From NCBI GenBank assembly GCA_028712365.1, contig JAQTQE010000014.1, positions 1 through 42,298 of the forward strand: 42,298 bases of DNA, written 5' to 3'. Position 1 is the first letter of the stretch; each line of letters opens with the position of its first letter. Shown here piece after piece: positions 8,429 through 16,301 of this stretch. The notes below the pieces were generated by a model. The model made no database searches and was not told the origin of the DNA. It saw only the letters and a program-made list of their open reading frames with translations. The position numbers were made by a program, and so were the translations under genes. Origin of the DNA: a bacterium. Its GTDB lineage: Bacteria > CAYTYR01 > UBA6262.

Positions 8429-9178
8429 TTGAAATTAGCTGGTAAAGTAGCTATTGTAACCGGATCGGCGCAAGGCATTGGTAAAGAAATTGCCACTACT
8501 CTGGCCCAGGAAGGTGCTGATCTTGTCGTCGTGGATGTCAATCTTGAACAGGCGGAAAAAACTGCTCAGGAGCTGGCCAATCTTGGACGAAAGACCATGG
8601 CCTTGAAAGTTGATGTTTCTAAGAGTACCGAGGTCGAAGAAATGGTTAATAAAATCCTTGACAAATTCGGTAAAATAGATATATTAGTAAATAACGCTGG
8701 CATAACGAGAGATAACCTGCTTTTACGCATGAAAGAAGAAGAATGGGACCTGGTGATCAGTATTAACCTGAAAGGTACCTTCAATTGTTTAAAAGCGGTT
8801 ACCCGTCCAATGATGAAAGCCAGGAGCGGTAAGATCGTAAATATTGCTTCTATCATTGGGATCGCCGGCAATGCCGGGCAGGCTAATTATGCTGCCAGTA
8901 AAGCAGGCGTGATAGCATTGACTAAAAGCGCGGCCAAGGAATTGGCTTCCCGTAATGTCAATATTAATGCTGTTGCTCCTGGGTTTATCCAAACAGCGAT
9001 GACCCATGTTCTACCTGAGGCGGTAAAAGAGGAAATGCTGAAACGTATTCCTTTGGCCAAACTGGGTGAAGTAAAAGATGTGGCTAAAGCGGTTTTATTT
9101 CTGGCTGGACCGGATTCAGATTATATTACCGGGCAAGTTGTAGTTGTAGATGGCGGAATGGTCATGAATTTCATGTAA
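8429..9178 (+). CDS. fabG: 3-oxoacyl-ACP reductase
   Basis: FabG is the NADPH-dependent short-chain dehydrogenase that reduces 3-oxoacyl-ACP. The 249-residue sequence has the cofactor loop TGSAQGIG, NNAG, and the catalytic Ser-Tyr-Lys near residues 141, 154 and 158 (IASIIG and YAASK), ending VVDGGMVM. The start is a TTG at 8429 with a near-perfect AGGAGGTGATG Shine-Dalgarno eight to ten bases upstream; no ATG fits the family N-terminus. The preceding 50-base spacer holds short AT-rich microrepeats (TTAGAATTTAGA-like) and nothing else recognisable. Confidence 0.96.
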   Translation: MKLAGKVAIVTGSAQGIGKEIATTLAQEGADLVVVDVNLEQAEKTAQELANLGRKTMALKVDVSKSTEVEEMVNKILDKFGKIDILVNNAGITRDNLLLRMKEEEWDLVISINLKGTFNCLKAVTRPMMKARSGKIVNIASIIGIAGNAGQANYAASKAGVIALTKSAAKELASRNVNINAVAPGFIQTAMTHVLPEAVKEEMLKRIPLAKLGEVKDVAKAVLFLAGPDSDYITGQVVVVDGGMVMNFM

Positions 9179-9207
9179 GCAATAAAATACCAAGTGGGAG
9201 GTAGTCA

Positions 9208-9444
9208 ATGTCAGTTGAGGATAAGGTTAAAGAGATCATCATTGAGCAACTGGGAGTAGATCCGGAAGAGGTTACCAATGATGCCAGTTTTATCAATGAC
9301 CTGGGAGCGGATTCTTTAGATACGGTAGAGCTGGTCATGGCGCTCGAAGAAGAATTTGACATCGAAATCCCTGATGAAGAAGCGGAAAAATTGCAATCAG
9401 TGGGACAAGCGATCGATTATATCAAAGCACATACAAATGCATAA
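9208..9444 (+). CDS. acpP: Acyl carrier protein
   Basis: ACP carries growing acyl chains on a 4'-phosphopantetheine arm. The 78-residue acidic protein has the attachment motif [11 protein letters not shown] with Ser near residue 36 and the usual [11 protein letters not shown] helix. GGGAGG precedes ATG 9208. It lies between fabG and fabF, its standard position. An 11-bp inverted repeat separates it from fabF, which may let ACP, needed in excess, be made at a higher level than its neighbours (inference). Confidence 0.98.
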   Translation: MSVEDKVKEIIIEQLGVDPEEVTNDASFINDLGADSLDTVELVMALEEEFDIEIPDEEAEKLQSVGQAIDYIKAHTNA

Positions 9445-9460
9445 TTGCAAGGGCACTATT

Positions 9461-9511
9461 ATAAACACGGATCTTATTTGATAATCTATTATCCATAGGG
9501 TCCGTGTTTAT
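9461..9511 (+). promoter_or_regulatory. Stem-loop between acpP and fabF
   Basis: ATAAACACGGA (9461-9471) pairs perfectly with TCCGTGTTTAT (9501-9511) around a 29-base AT-rich loop. There is no T-run after it, so it is not a canonical intrinsic terminator. It could protect the 3' end of the acpP message or attenuate read-through into fabF. Confidence 0.55.
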
Positions 9512-9535
9512 TGTGTCATCTGGAGAGAGGTTTAC

Positions 9536-10780
9536 ATGAATAGAAGAGTCGTAGTGACCGGAGTGGGTTGGTTAACTCCGCTGGGTGCCGGAAAAGAAGA
9601 AGTTTGGCAAGCGCTTTGTAATGGGGAATCAGGAGTAGGTCTTATAACTTCTTTTGATACTACCGGTTTTACTTCCAAAATAGCTGCTGAATTGAAGGAC
9701 TTTGATCCGCAGCAATACATGGACAAAAAAGAGTCTAAACGCCTGGATCGTTTTGTGCAGGTATCAGTGGCAGCCACTACGCTGGCGCTTAAAGATTCTG
9801 GTTTAGAGCTGGACAAAGAAAATAGGGACCGCATAGGCGTGATCGTAAGTTCCGGCATCGGTGGTATCCAAACCATAGAAACACAAATGAAGCGATACAT
9901 TGAAGGCGGTCCTAGCAGGATCAGCCCTTTTCTTATCCCGATGATCATTTCCAATATGGCTGGGGGACAGATCTCTATTATGTATCAGATCAAGGGCCCT
10001 AATTTCGCCATTGTCACAGCGTGTGCCACGGCCTCGCATTGTATCGGTGAATCAGCGGAAATAATTAAACGCGGTGACGCGGATATAATGATCAGTGGCG
10101 GTGGTGAAGGAGCGATCAGCCCGCTGGGTTTTGGCGGGTTCTGTTCCATGAAAGCTATGTCCACCCGTAACGACGACCCCAAGAAAGCTTCTCGTCCATT
10201 TGATAAGGACCGGGATGGTTTTGTGATGGGAGAAGGCTCAGGCATCATTATCCTGGAAGAGCTGAATCATGCCCAAGCCAGAGGAGCTCATATCTACGGG
10301 GAAATTGTCGGCTATGCGGCTACCGGAGATGCTTATCATATGAGTGCGCCGGAGCCGACTGGAGAAGGCGCGGCAAAAGCAATGACTTTGGCTTTGCAGC
10401 GCTCCGGATTAAAAGCCAGCGATGTGGACTATATCAACACTCACGGTACTAGTACCACGATGGGAGATAAAATAGAAACCCAGGCGATCAAAAAAGTATT
10501 TGGGGAACACGCCTATAAGATCGCCGTTGGTTCCACTAAATCCATGACCGGGCATTTATTAGGCGCGGCTGGTTCAGTCGAAGCGATCGTTTGCCTGTTG
10601 GCGATGCAGCATAATGTGGTACCACCGACTATAAATTTAGAAAATCCAGACCCTGAATGCGATTTGGATTATATTCCCAATAAAGCGCGGCCATTGGCAG
10701 TAAAAGTTGCTTTGAGCAACTCTTTTGGCTTTGGCGGGCATAACGGGGTGCTGATCATGAAGAAATATGAAAAAACCTGA
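9536..10780 (+). CDS. fabF: 3-oxoacyl-ACP synthase II
   Basis: FabF elongates acyl-ACP with malonyl-ACP. The 414-residue thiolase-fold enzyme has its nucleophile Cys near residue 163 in VTACATASH, and the two catalytic histidines in THGTSTTMGD and KSMTGHLLGAAGS, plus the C-terminal SNSFGFGGHN. GGAGAGAGG precedes ATG 9536. The last 14 bases overlap rnc, so FabF and RNase III are translationally coupled. Confidence 0.97.
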   Translation: MNRRVVVTGVGWLTPLGAGKEEVWQALCNGESGVGLITSFDTTGFTSKIAAELKDFDPQQYMDKKESKRLDRFVQVSVAATTLALKDSGLELDKENRDRIGVIVSSGIGGIQTIETQMKRYIEGGPSRISPFLIPMIISNMAGGQISIMYQIKGPNFAIVTACATASHCIGESAEIIKRGDADIMISGGGEGAISPLGFGGFCSMKAMSTRNDDPKKASRPFDKDRDGFVMGEGSGIIILEELNHAQARGAHIYGEIVGYAATGDAYHMSAPEPTGEGAAKAMTLALQRSGLKASDVDYINTHGTSTTMGDKIETQAIKKVFGEHAYKIAVGSTKSMTGHLLGAAGSVEAIVCLLAMQHNVVPPTINLENPDPECDLDYIPNKARPLAVKVALSNSFGFGGHNGVLIMKKYEKT

Positions 10781-11477
10781 AGAGCTAGAAAAATTATTAC
10801 CAGTGCCTTTTATTAATAAGGACCTTTTAGTACAGGCCCTTACTCATTCTTCATATGTGCATGAGCATCCGGAATTAAGCGCCGACCAAAAGTATTTGCA
10901 TTTTTTTTCTAATGAACGGTTGGAATTCCTGGGGGATAGCATCCTGAATATGGTCGTTTGCCAGTATTTGTTCTTTACCTTGCCTCACCTGGAAGAAGGA
11001 GAGCTGGCCAAACTGAAATCCTATATTATCAGCCAGGAAACACTGAATCGCTGGGCGCTATCGATAGACTTGGGTGAATACCTGCTGGTAGGCAAGGGAG
11101 AAGAAGTATCTGGCGGCAGGAAAAAAGCCAGCATTCTCTCTGATGCCTTTGAGGCTCTGGTCGGGGGCATGTTCCTGGACACGAACAATGTTAAGTCGAT
11201 CACCGAATTTATCCTGAAATTTCTGGAAGAGGATAATGTCATTCGCAAGATCCGGCCCACTACGGTAGATTATAAGACGACTTTACAAGAAAAACTACAG
11301 TCTCTTTTTCGTCGCTTACCTACCTATAAGAATTATAAAGAATCAGGGCCAGACCATAATAAATATTTTACCGTAGATGTTTTTGTGGAAGATCGCTTGT
11401 TAGGGCATGGTGAAGGAGGCAGTAAGAAGGAAGCGGAAATGGAAGCTGCCAGGCAAGCACTGGAGAAACTCAAGTAA
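10767..11477 (+). CDS. rnc: Ribonuclease III
   Basis: RNase III cleaves double-stranded RNA in rRNA processing and mRNA turnover. The 236-residue protein has the signature NERLEFLGDSIL (catalytic acidic residues), a second catalytic segment SDAFEALVGGMFLD, and a C-terminal double-stranded RNA-binding domain (DYKTTLQEKLQ ... GHGEGGSKKEAEMEAARQAL). It follows fabF, a very common position. In many bacteria smc is next; here a four-gene flavoenzyme cluster lies between. Repeat copy 3 starts ten bases after its stop and could itself be an RNase III-type substrate (inference). Confidence 0.96.
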   Translation: MKKPEELEKLLPVPFINKDLLVQALTHSSYVHEHPELSADQKYLHFFSNERLEFLGDSILNMVVCQYLFFTLPHLEEGELAKLKSYIISQETLNRWALSIDLGEYLLVGKGEEVSGGRKKASILSDAFEALVGGMFLDTNNVKSITEFILKFLEEDNVIRKIRPTTVDYKTTLQEKLQSLFRRLPTYKNYKESGPDHNKYFTVDVFVEDRLLGHGEGGSKKEAEMEAARQALEKLK

Positions 11478-11487
11478 ATACGGGAAG

Positions 11488-11592
11488 AGGTTGTTAGTTG
11501 TGGAAGTAGGTATGGATGTAAGTCTGAAGTTTGTGGTTTTGAAACAAATACCCATAGACCTCAGACCAAACCTACCTCCAAACCCAATGACT
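11488..11592 (+). repeat. Dispersed ~105-bp hairpin repeat, copy 3
   Basis: Third copy, between rnc and the acyl-CoA dehydrogenase. Its apical hairpin has changed from GGTTTAG/CTAACACC to GGTTTTG/CAAATACC, so an A:T pair becomes T:A and the helix with its single bulge is kept. The outer stem has one T/C mismatch and one A/C mismatch relative to the others. Confidence 0.85.
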
Positions 11593-11624
11593 ATATCTAT
11601 TAACTTAATAAACAGGGGGCGCTA

Positions 11625-12782
11625 ATGGAATACTTTTTAACTGATGAACAAAAAATGATAATTGAACTGGCGCATAAAATAGCGGTGGAAAAGATCGCGC
11701 CGGTTACTGAAAAGTATGATGAAAGCGGAGAGTTTCCCTGGGATATAGTTAAAGTTATGAGCGATGCCGACCTATTTGGCCTGTATATTCCAGAAGCTTA
11801 TGGCGGGATGGGCGGGGGCGTAATGGAGTTGGTAATTGCGGTAGAAGAACTTTCGCGGATCTGCGGCGGAATTTCACTGTCCTTGGCCGCTACCGCGCTG
11901 GGTACTTTCCCGATCCTCTTATTCGGGACTGAAGAACAGAAAAAGAAATACCTGCCGCCTTTGGCTAAAGGGACTAAGCTGGCAGCCTTTGGTTTGACCG
12001 AGGCCAATGCCGGCAGTGATGCCAGTGGTATTGAAACAACGGCCAAAAAAGACGGAGATTACTATATCCTGAACGGCACAAAACAGTGGATCACTAATGG
12101 TGGAGAAGCAGATACTTATACGATCATAGCTATGACTGATAAAAAGAAAGGCGCCCGGGGAGCGACTGCCTTTATCCTGGAAAAAGGAATGCCTGGATTT
12201 TCGTTTGGTAAGAAAGAAAATAAAATGGGTATCAGGGCTTCAGCAACCAGGGAGTTAGTATTCAGCGATTGCAAAGTGCATAAAAACCAGATCCTGGGAA
12301 GAGAAGGAATGGGCTTTATCGTAGCCATGAAAACATTAGACCAATCCCGGCCAGGTGTAGCTGCTCAAGCCTTAGGTATTGCTCAGGGTGCTTTTGATAA
12401 AGCTATTGAATACGCGCGCCAAAGAGTACAATTCGGGAAACCTATTATCTCTTTTCAGGCAGTAAGCCATATGTTGGCGGACATGGCTACCCAGACCGAG
12501 GCGGCGCGGGCTTTAGTTTATGAATGTTCCCGCTTGATAGATTCAGGAGCGAAAGATGTATCTAAGCTTTCAGCCATGGCTAAAGTATTTGCCAGCGATG
12601 TAGCTATGAAAGTGACGATAGACGCGGTACAGGTATTTGGCGGTTACGGGTATATGAAAGAATACCCTGTGGAAAAAATGATGAGGGATGCCAAGATAAC
12701 CCAGATATATGAAGGGACTAATCAGATCCAAAGGAATGTGATCGCCCAGGAACTGATTAAAGAGCAGGCAAGTAAGAAATAG
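11625..12782 (+). CDS. Acyl-CoA dehydrogenase (short-chain, butyryl-CoA dehydrogenase-like)
   Basis: A 385-residue FAD enzyme of the acyl-CoA dehydrogenase family, interconverting acyl-CoA and 2-enoyl-CoA. Visible landmarks are LTDEQKMI at the start, the flavin/substrate segment LTEANAGSDASG, WITNGG, and the C-terminal QIYEGTNQIQRNVIA containing the catalytic Glu. AGGGGG precedes ATG 11625. EtfB and EtfA encoded 1.4 kb downstream are its probable electron partners. Because that EtfA has an extra ferredoxin domain, the complex may work as a bifurcating enoyl-CoA reductase, reducing for example crotonyl-CoA. No thiolase, hydroxyacyl-CoA dehydrogenase or crotonase is in the window, so the true substrate is unknown. 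Confidence 0.92.
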   Translation: MEYFLTDEQKMIIELAHKIAVEKIAPVTEKYDESGEFPWDIVKVMSDADLFGLYIPEAYGGMGGGVMELVIAVEELSRICGGISLSLAATALGTFPILLFGTEEQKKKYLPPLAKGTKLAAFGLTEANAGSDASGIETTAKKDGDYYILNGTKQWITNGGEADTYTIIAMTDKKKGARGATAFILEKGMPGFSFGKKENKMGIRASATRELVFSDCKVHKNQILGREGMGFIVAMKTLDQSRPGVAAQALGIAQGAFDKAIEYARQRVQFGKPIISFQAVSHMLADMATQTEAARALVYECSRLIDSGAKDVSKLSAMAKVFASDVAMKVTIDAVQVFGGYGYMKEYPVEKMMRDAKITQIYEGTNQIQRNVIAQELIKEQASKK

Positions 12783-12811
12783 ACCTTATTTGACTTATGC
12801 TTAAGTAAAGA

Positions 12812-12831
12812 CACTGAGCAAAGTCGAAGTG
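12812..12831. repeat. Short dispersed palindrome (TTCGAC...GCTCAG family)
   Basis: CACTGAGCAAAGTCGAAGTG; its complement CACTTCGACTTTGCTCAGTG has the same layout as GTCCTTCGACATAGCTCAGGAC at 22545-22566. Both have the core TTCGAC-(2 to 3)-GCTCAG between complementary 4-5 base arms. It lies between the acyl-CoA dehydrogenase and HD-GYP genes, just upstream of the latter's GAGGAG ribosome site. Confidence 0.6.
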
Positions 12832-12845
12832 TAGAGGAGTTTTAC

Positions 12846-14114
12846 TTGCTCAATAACATCGAAAATATACAAGACAAGCTCATACGGGATATCTATGCCC
12901 GTTTTGTGATATTTGCTTTTGGATTATTTAGTATCCTAGTCCAGAAGGCTCTGGGCATACCTTCAAAAATTAATTTTATATATGCCATCCTCATTGTCAT
13001 AGTCTTGTTGAATCTGATAATTTACTATCTGGTAAAAAAGAATCGCGTCAGCTATATTTCCGAGTATTTCATTTCCCTGGTCGATTTTATGCTGATCAAC
13101 TTCGCTGTTTGGTCTTCCGGGGGATTAGAAAGCCGGCTCTGGTTCATTTTTGTTATCGTGATCCTGATAGAAAGCATCTCCCTGAACCGGTCCCACCTGC
13201 TGTTCAATCTCATTCTTGCCTTTGTCACGTACCCAACGATCATTTATTTTTACCAGCAAGGCGTTTTTGTGCCTAGAGAATTAAATTTACTGATCAACCG
13301 CATGTTTTATATGGGATTGGTCGGCTTGATCAGTATGATGTATATTAGAAAAATCATTGTACAGCAGGAAGTGACTGAAAAATTGAATACGGATAATATC
13401 CGTCTTAATACCAAACTGGAAGAATTCAGCCAGGTCTTAAGCGATGAGGTGAATAAGGCCACAGACGACCTGAAAGATAAGATCAGGGAGATCGAGAGAT
13501 TATATAAGAAATTCAGGAACCTGTTCATCGATTTTGCCCGGGCTTTAAGCGCCGCGGTTGATGCCAGGGATCCTTATACCCATGGGCATAGCGAACGGGT
13601 CACCAAGATCACTTTTACTATCATGGAAGAATTGCAGCAATTCTATGGAGAGATGGATATCAGCGAAGAAGTCAAAGAAACGCTGTTAATAGCGGCTTTA
13701 TTGCACGATATTGGTAAACTTTCCCTGCCTGATAACATCCTGCAAAAGCCCGGTCCCTTGTCTCCGGAAGAGTGGGTAGTGATGAGAAAACACCCGGTTA
13801 TCGGGCAGAATATCATAAAGCCGATAGAAGACCTGCGGGCTGCCGGGACGATCATCAGGAGCCACCATGAACGTTTTGACGGCAAAGGATATCCGGATAG
13901 CTTGATCGGTGATGATATCCCGTTCTTAGCCCGGGTTATTTGCGTGGCTGACAGTTTTGATGCTATGACCAGTGACCGGCCTTATCGCCCGCGGATGAAA
14001 ACCGAGGAAGCTGTGGCCGAAGTAAAGCGTTGTGAGAACGCGCAATTCGACCCCGCCGTAGTAAAAGCGTTTTTAGCAGCTTATAAAAAAGGCACTTTGT
14101 TTGTAATAGACTAA
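12846..14114 (+). CDS. Membrane-bound HD-GYP domain phosphodiesterase
   Basis: A 422-residue signalling protein. The N-terminal ~170 residues contain about five or six hydrophobic membrane segments, followed by a coiled coil (about 180-230) and a complete HD-GYP domain. That domain shows THGHSERV, LLHDIGKLSLPD (HD pair), KHPVIG, SHHERFDGKGYP (GYP) and DSFDAMTSDRPYR. HD-GYP proteins hydrolyse cyclic-di-GMP or related dinucleotides at the inner membrane. The start is TTG 12846 with GAGGAG upstream. No sensory domain is recognisable besides the membrane block. Its position between the dehydrogenase and its Etf genes is unusual. The metal-binding residues appear intact, so catalysis is likely. 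Confidence 0.93.
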   Translation: MLNNIENIQDKLIRDIYARFVIFAFGLFSILVQKALGIPSKINFIYAILIVIVLLNLIIYYLVKKNRVSYISEYFISLVDFMLINFAVWSSGGLESRLWFIFVIVILIESISLNRSHLLFNLILAFVTYPTIIYFYQQGVFVPRELNLLINRMFYMGLVGLISMMYIRKIIVQQEVTEKLNTDNIRLNTKLEEFSQVLSDEVNKATDDLKDKIREIERLYKKFRNLFIDFARALSAAVDARDPYTHGHSERVTKITFTIMEELQQFYGEMDISEEVKETLLIAALLHDIGKLSLPDNILQKPGPLSPEEWVVMRKHPVIGQNIIKPIEDLRAAGTIIRSHHERFDGKGYPDSLIGDDIPFLARVICVADSFDAMTSDRPYRPRMKTEEAVAEVKRCENAQFDPAVVKAFLAAYKKGTLFVID

Positions 14115-14128
14115 TTAAACTGATAGTT

Positions 14129-14143
14129 CCCGCCAGAGGCGGG
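14129..14143. repeat. GC-rich palindrome CCCGCC-AGA-GGCGGG
   Basis: A perfect 6-bp stem with a three-base loop in the 61-base spacer before etfB. No T-run follows, so it is not a standard terminator. Related CCGCC/GGCGG palindromes occur at 25890-25909 and 31116-31136. Confidence 0.5.
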
Positions 14144-14175
14144 CAGGGATTTAAAAAGCTAAAGGAGAAAGATGA

Positions 14176-14961
14176 ATGAATATTGTAGTTTGTATCAAGC
14201 AGGTGCCAGGGACCACGGATGTCAAGATCAGCGAAAAAACCAATACCCTGGTCAGGGAAGGCGTGGAAAGCATCATTAATCCTTTTGATGTCTATGCTAT
14301 CGAAGAAGCCATCAGGATAAAAGAAAAAGTAGGCGGTAAGGTCACGATATTAAGCATGGGCCCGCCGCAGGCCAAAGAAGCCATTAAAGAAGCCATAGCC
14401 ATGGGTGCAGACGAAGGAATATTGCTCAGTGACCGGGCTTTTGCCGGCAGTGATACCTGGGCCACCGGATATACGTTATCCATGGGCATCAAGAAGATCA
14501 GCTCTTTTGACCTGATCATTTGCGGTAAGCAGGCTATTGACGGAGATACCGCGCAGGTCGGGCCAGGCGTAGCTGAAGCGCTGGGATTGCCGTTTGTCGC
14601 CTATGTCCGTAAAGTGGAAGAGATCAAAGAAGGTTATATCCGGTGTGAAAGAATGATGGAAGAAGGATATGAAGTTATTGAAATGTCTTTACCGGCATTG
14701 ATCACTGTGGTGAAGGAAATTAATGAACCCAGGTTGCCCAGCCTTAAGGGCATGATGAGGGCAAAAAAAGCGGAAATCGCTACGTGGACCGCCCAGGATT
14801 TGAGTGCCGAGCCGGCTAATATTGGTCTGACCGGATCCCCGACCCAGGTAGTAAAAATATTCTCGCCTCCCGCGCGTCCTGGAGGAGAGATGATACTTGG
14901 CGAGATCGGCGAACAAGCGGAAAAGTTGGTAGCCAGGCTGAGGGAATTGAAGATAGTTTAG
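14176..14961 (+). CDS. etfB: Electron transfer flavoprotein beta subunit
   Basis: EtfB pairs with EtfA to carry electrons between NADH, ferredoxin and acyl-CoA dehydrogenase. The 261-residue protein shows MNIVVCIKQVPGT, INPFDVYAIEEA, the AMP/FAD-binding GADEGILLSDRAFAGSDT segment typical of bifurcating-type beta subunits, and ICGKQAIDGDTAQVGP. AAAGGAGAAAGATGA precedes ATG 14176. It is followed by repeat copy 4 and then etfA. Confidence 0.95.
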   Translation: MNIVVCIKQVPGTTDVKISEKTNTLVREGVESIINPFDVYAIEEAIRIKEKVGGKVTILSMGPPQAKEAIKEAIAMGADEGILLSDRAFAGSDTWATGYTLSMGIKKISSFDLIICGKQAIDGDTAQVGPGVAEALGLPFVAYVRKVEEIKEGYIRCERMMEEGYEVIEMSLPALITVVKEINEPRLPSLKGMMRAKKAEIATWTAQDLSAEPANIGLTGSPTQVVKIFSPPARPGGEMILGEIGEQAEKLVARLRELKIV

Positions 14962-14965
14962 GATA

Positions 14966-15069
14966 AGTTGCTGGTTGTAGAAGTAAGTATAGAAGTAGGT
15001 CTGAGGTTTGTGGTTTAGAGCCTAACACCTATAGACCTCAGACTAAACTTGCTTCCTAACCCAAAACCA
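14966..15069 (+). repeat. Dispersed ~105-bp hairpin repeat, copy 4
   Basis: Fourth copy, five bases after the etfB stop and inside the etfBA operon. Its inner stem is fully paired (GTCTGAGGT with ACCTCAGAC), repairing the mismatch seen in copy 1. The apical hairpin is intact. Confidence 0.85.
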
Positions 15070-15101
15070 AAAGACCTACTTCATAAAGGAGTTTTAAAAG
15101 A

Positions 15102-16301
15102 ATGTCCATTAAGGTGATTAAAGAAAAATGCATTGGCTGTAAAGTTTGTATCAAAAGTTGTCCATTCGGGATCATTACTGTCGATAATAAACTGGCGATC
15201 ATCGGTGACGGCTGCAATTTATGCGGTGCTTGTGTGCCAGCTTGTAAATTTAAAGCTATAGTTATAGAAAAAGAACAAAAAGCTACTAAAGACTATTCTG
15301 GCTATCGCGGGATCTGGGTCTTTGCTGAACAGAGGAAGGGCAAAGTAGAAGGAGTTGCTTACGAATTATTGGGAGAGGGACGCAAATTAGCCGACAAACT
15401 ACAGGTATCGCTAAGCGCGGTCCTGATCGGCGATAAGGTAACTGAACAAGCTCAGGAGCTAATTGCGCATGGCGCGGATAAAGTGTATGTTTACGATGAT
15501 CCGGTCTTAAATAATTTCCAGGATGATTCCTATGGCGAGGTTTTTATCAGGCTGGTGGAAGAAGAGAAACCAGAGATTATCCTGATCGGGGCTACCTCTA
15601 TTGGCCGGTCGCTGGCCCCGAAAATAGCTTTTCGTATCCGGACCGGTTTGACTGCTGACTGTACCGGCCTGGAAGTTGATGTGGATAACAGGAATCTGAT
15701 GCAAACCCGGCCTGCTTTCGGCGGGAACATCATGGCTACTATTATCTGTCCCAATTACCGGCCGCAAATAGCGACAGTACGCCATAAAGTCATGAAGAAA
15801 GCTGTTCGTGACGCTAACCACAAAGGCGAAGTGATTAAGAAAACGTTTGATTTTAAGTCCATTAAGATCAAGACTAAAGTACTCAATATAGTTGAAGAAG
15901 TAGCTAAAACGATCAATATTGCCGAAGCTGATATTATTGTTTCCGGCGGCCGCGGTATGGGCGGACCGGAAAATTTCAAGCTCGTTGAAGAACTGGCCCA
16001 GGTACTGGGAGGGGCAGTAGGATCCAGCCGGGCGGCCGTAGACGCGGGCTGGATGCCGTATTCCCACCAGGTAGGACAGACCGGGCGCACCGTCTGCCCT
16101 AAGTTGTATATCGCGTGTGGCATCAGTGGCGCTATTCAGCATTTAGTAGGCATGCAATCCTCGGATGTAATTATTGCTATTAACAAAGATCCCCAGGCGC
16201 CAATATTTAAAGTGGCTACTTTTGGCATCGAAGGAGATGTACTGCAAGTAGTGCCGGCATTGACCAAGCAATTTAAAAAAGTTCTCGGAGGGGACTATTA
16301 A
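15102..16301 (+). CDS. etfA: Electron transfer flavoprotein alpha subunit with N-terminal ferredoxin domain
   Basis: A 399-residue EtfA carrying an extra N-terminal 2x[4Fe-4S] ferredoxin domain: cysteines near residues 10, 13, 16, 20 and 38, 41, 44, 48 form two CxxCxxCxxxC motifs. The body has the usual EtfA N-domain (GYRGIWVFAEQ), GATSIGRSLAPK, and the FAD-binding C-domain (SGGRGMGGPENF, GSSRAAVDAGWMP, GQTGRTVCPKLYIACGISG, QH.VGM). Such ferredoxin-fused EtfA proteins are known from bifurcating Etf complexes of anaerobes (caffeyl-CoA reductase CarE, lactate dehydrogenase LctC). The natural partner here is EtfB upstream and the dehydrogenase at 11.6 kb. smc begins at the base after its stop. 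Confidence 0.95.
   Translation: MSIKVIKEKCIGCKVCIKSCPFGIITVDNKLAIIGDGCNLCGACVPACKFKAIVIEKEQKATKDYSGYRGIWVFAEQRKGKVEGVAYELLGEGRKLADKLQVSLSAVLIGDKVTEQAQELIAHGADKVYVYDDPVLNNFQDDSYGEVFIRLVEEEKPEIILIGATSIGRSLAPKIAFRIRTGLTADCTGLEVDVDNRNLMQTRPAFGGNIMATIICPNYRPQIATVRHKVMKKAVRDANHKGEVIKKTFDFKSIKIKTKVLNIVEEVAKTINIAEADIIVSGGRGMGGPENFKLVEELAQVLGGAVGSSRAAVDAGWMPYSHQVGQTGRTVCPKLYIACGISGAIQHLVGMQSSDVIIAINKDPQAPIFKVATFGIEGDVLQVVPALTKQFKKVLGGDY

Noticed and set aside
9461-9511. Intrinsic terminator after acpP
   Set aside because: The stem is good but no T-run follows on the + strand, and fabF continues the operon.
15507-16142. Long minus-strand open frame (211 codons) opposite etfA
   Set aside because: It lies wholly within the well-conserved etfA gene and its translation shows no family motifs; it is a shadow of codon bias.
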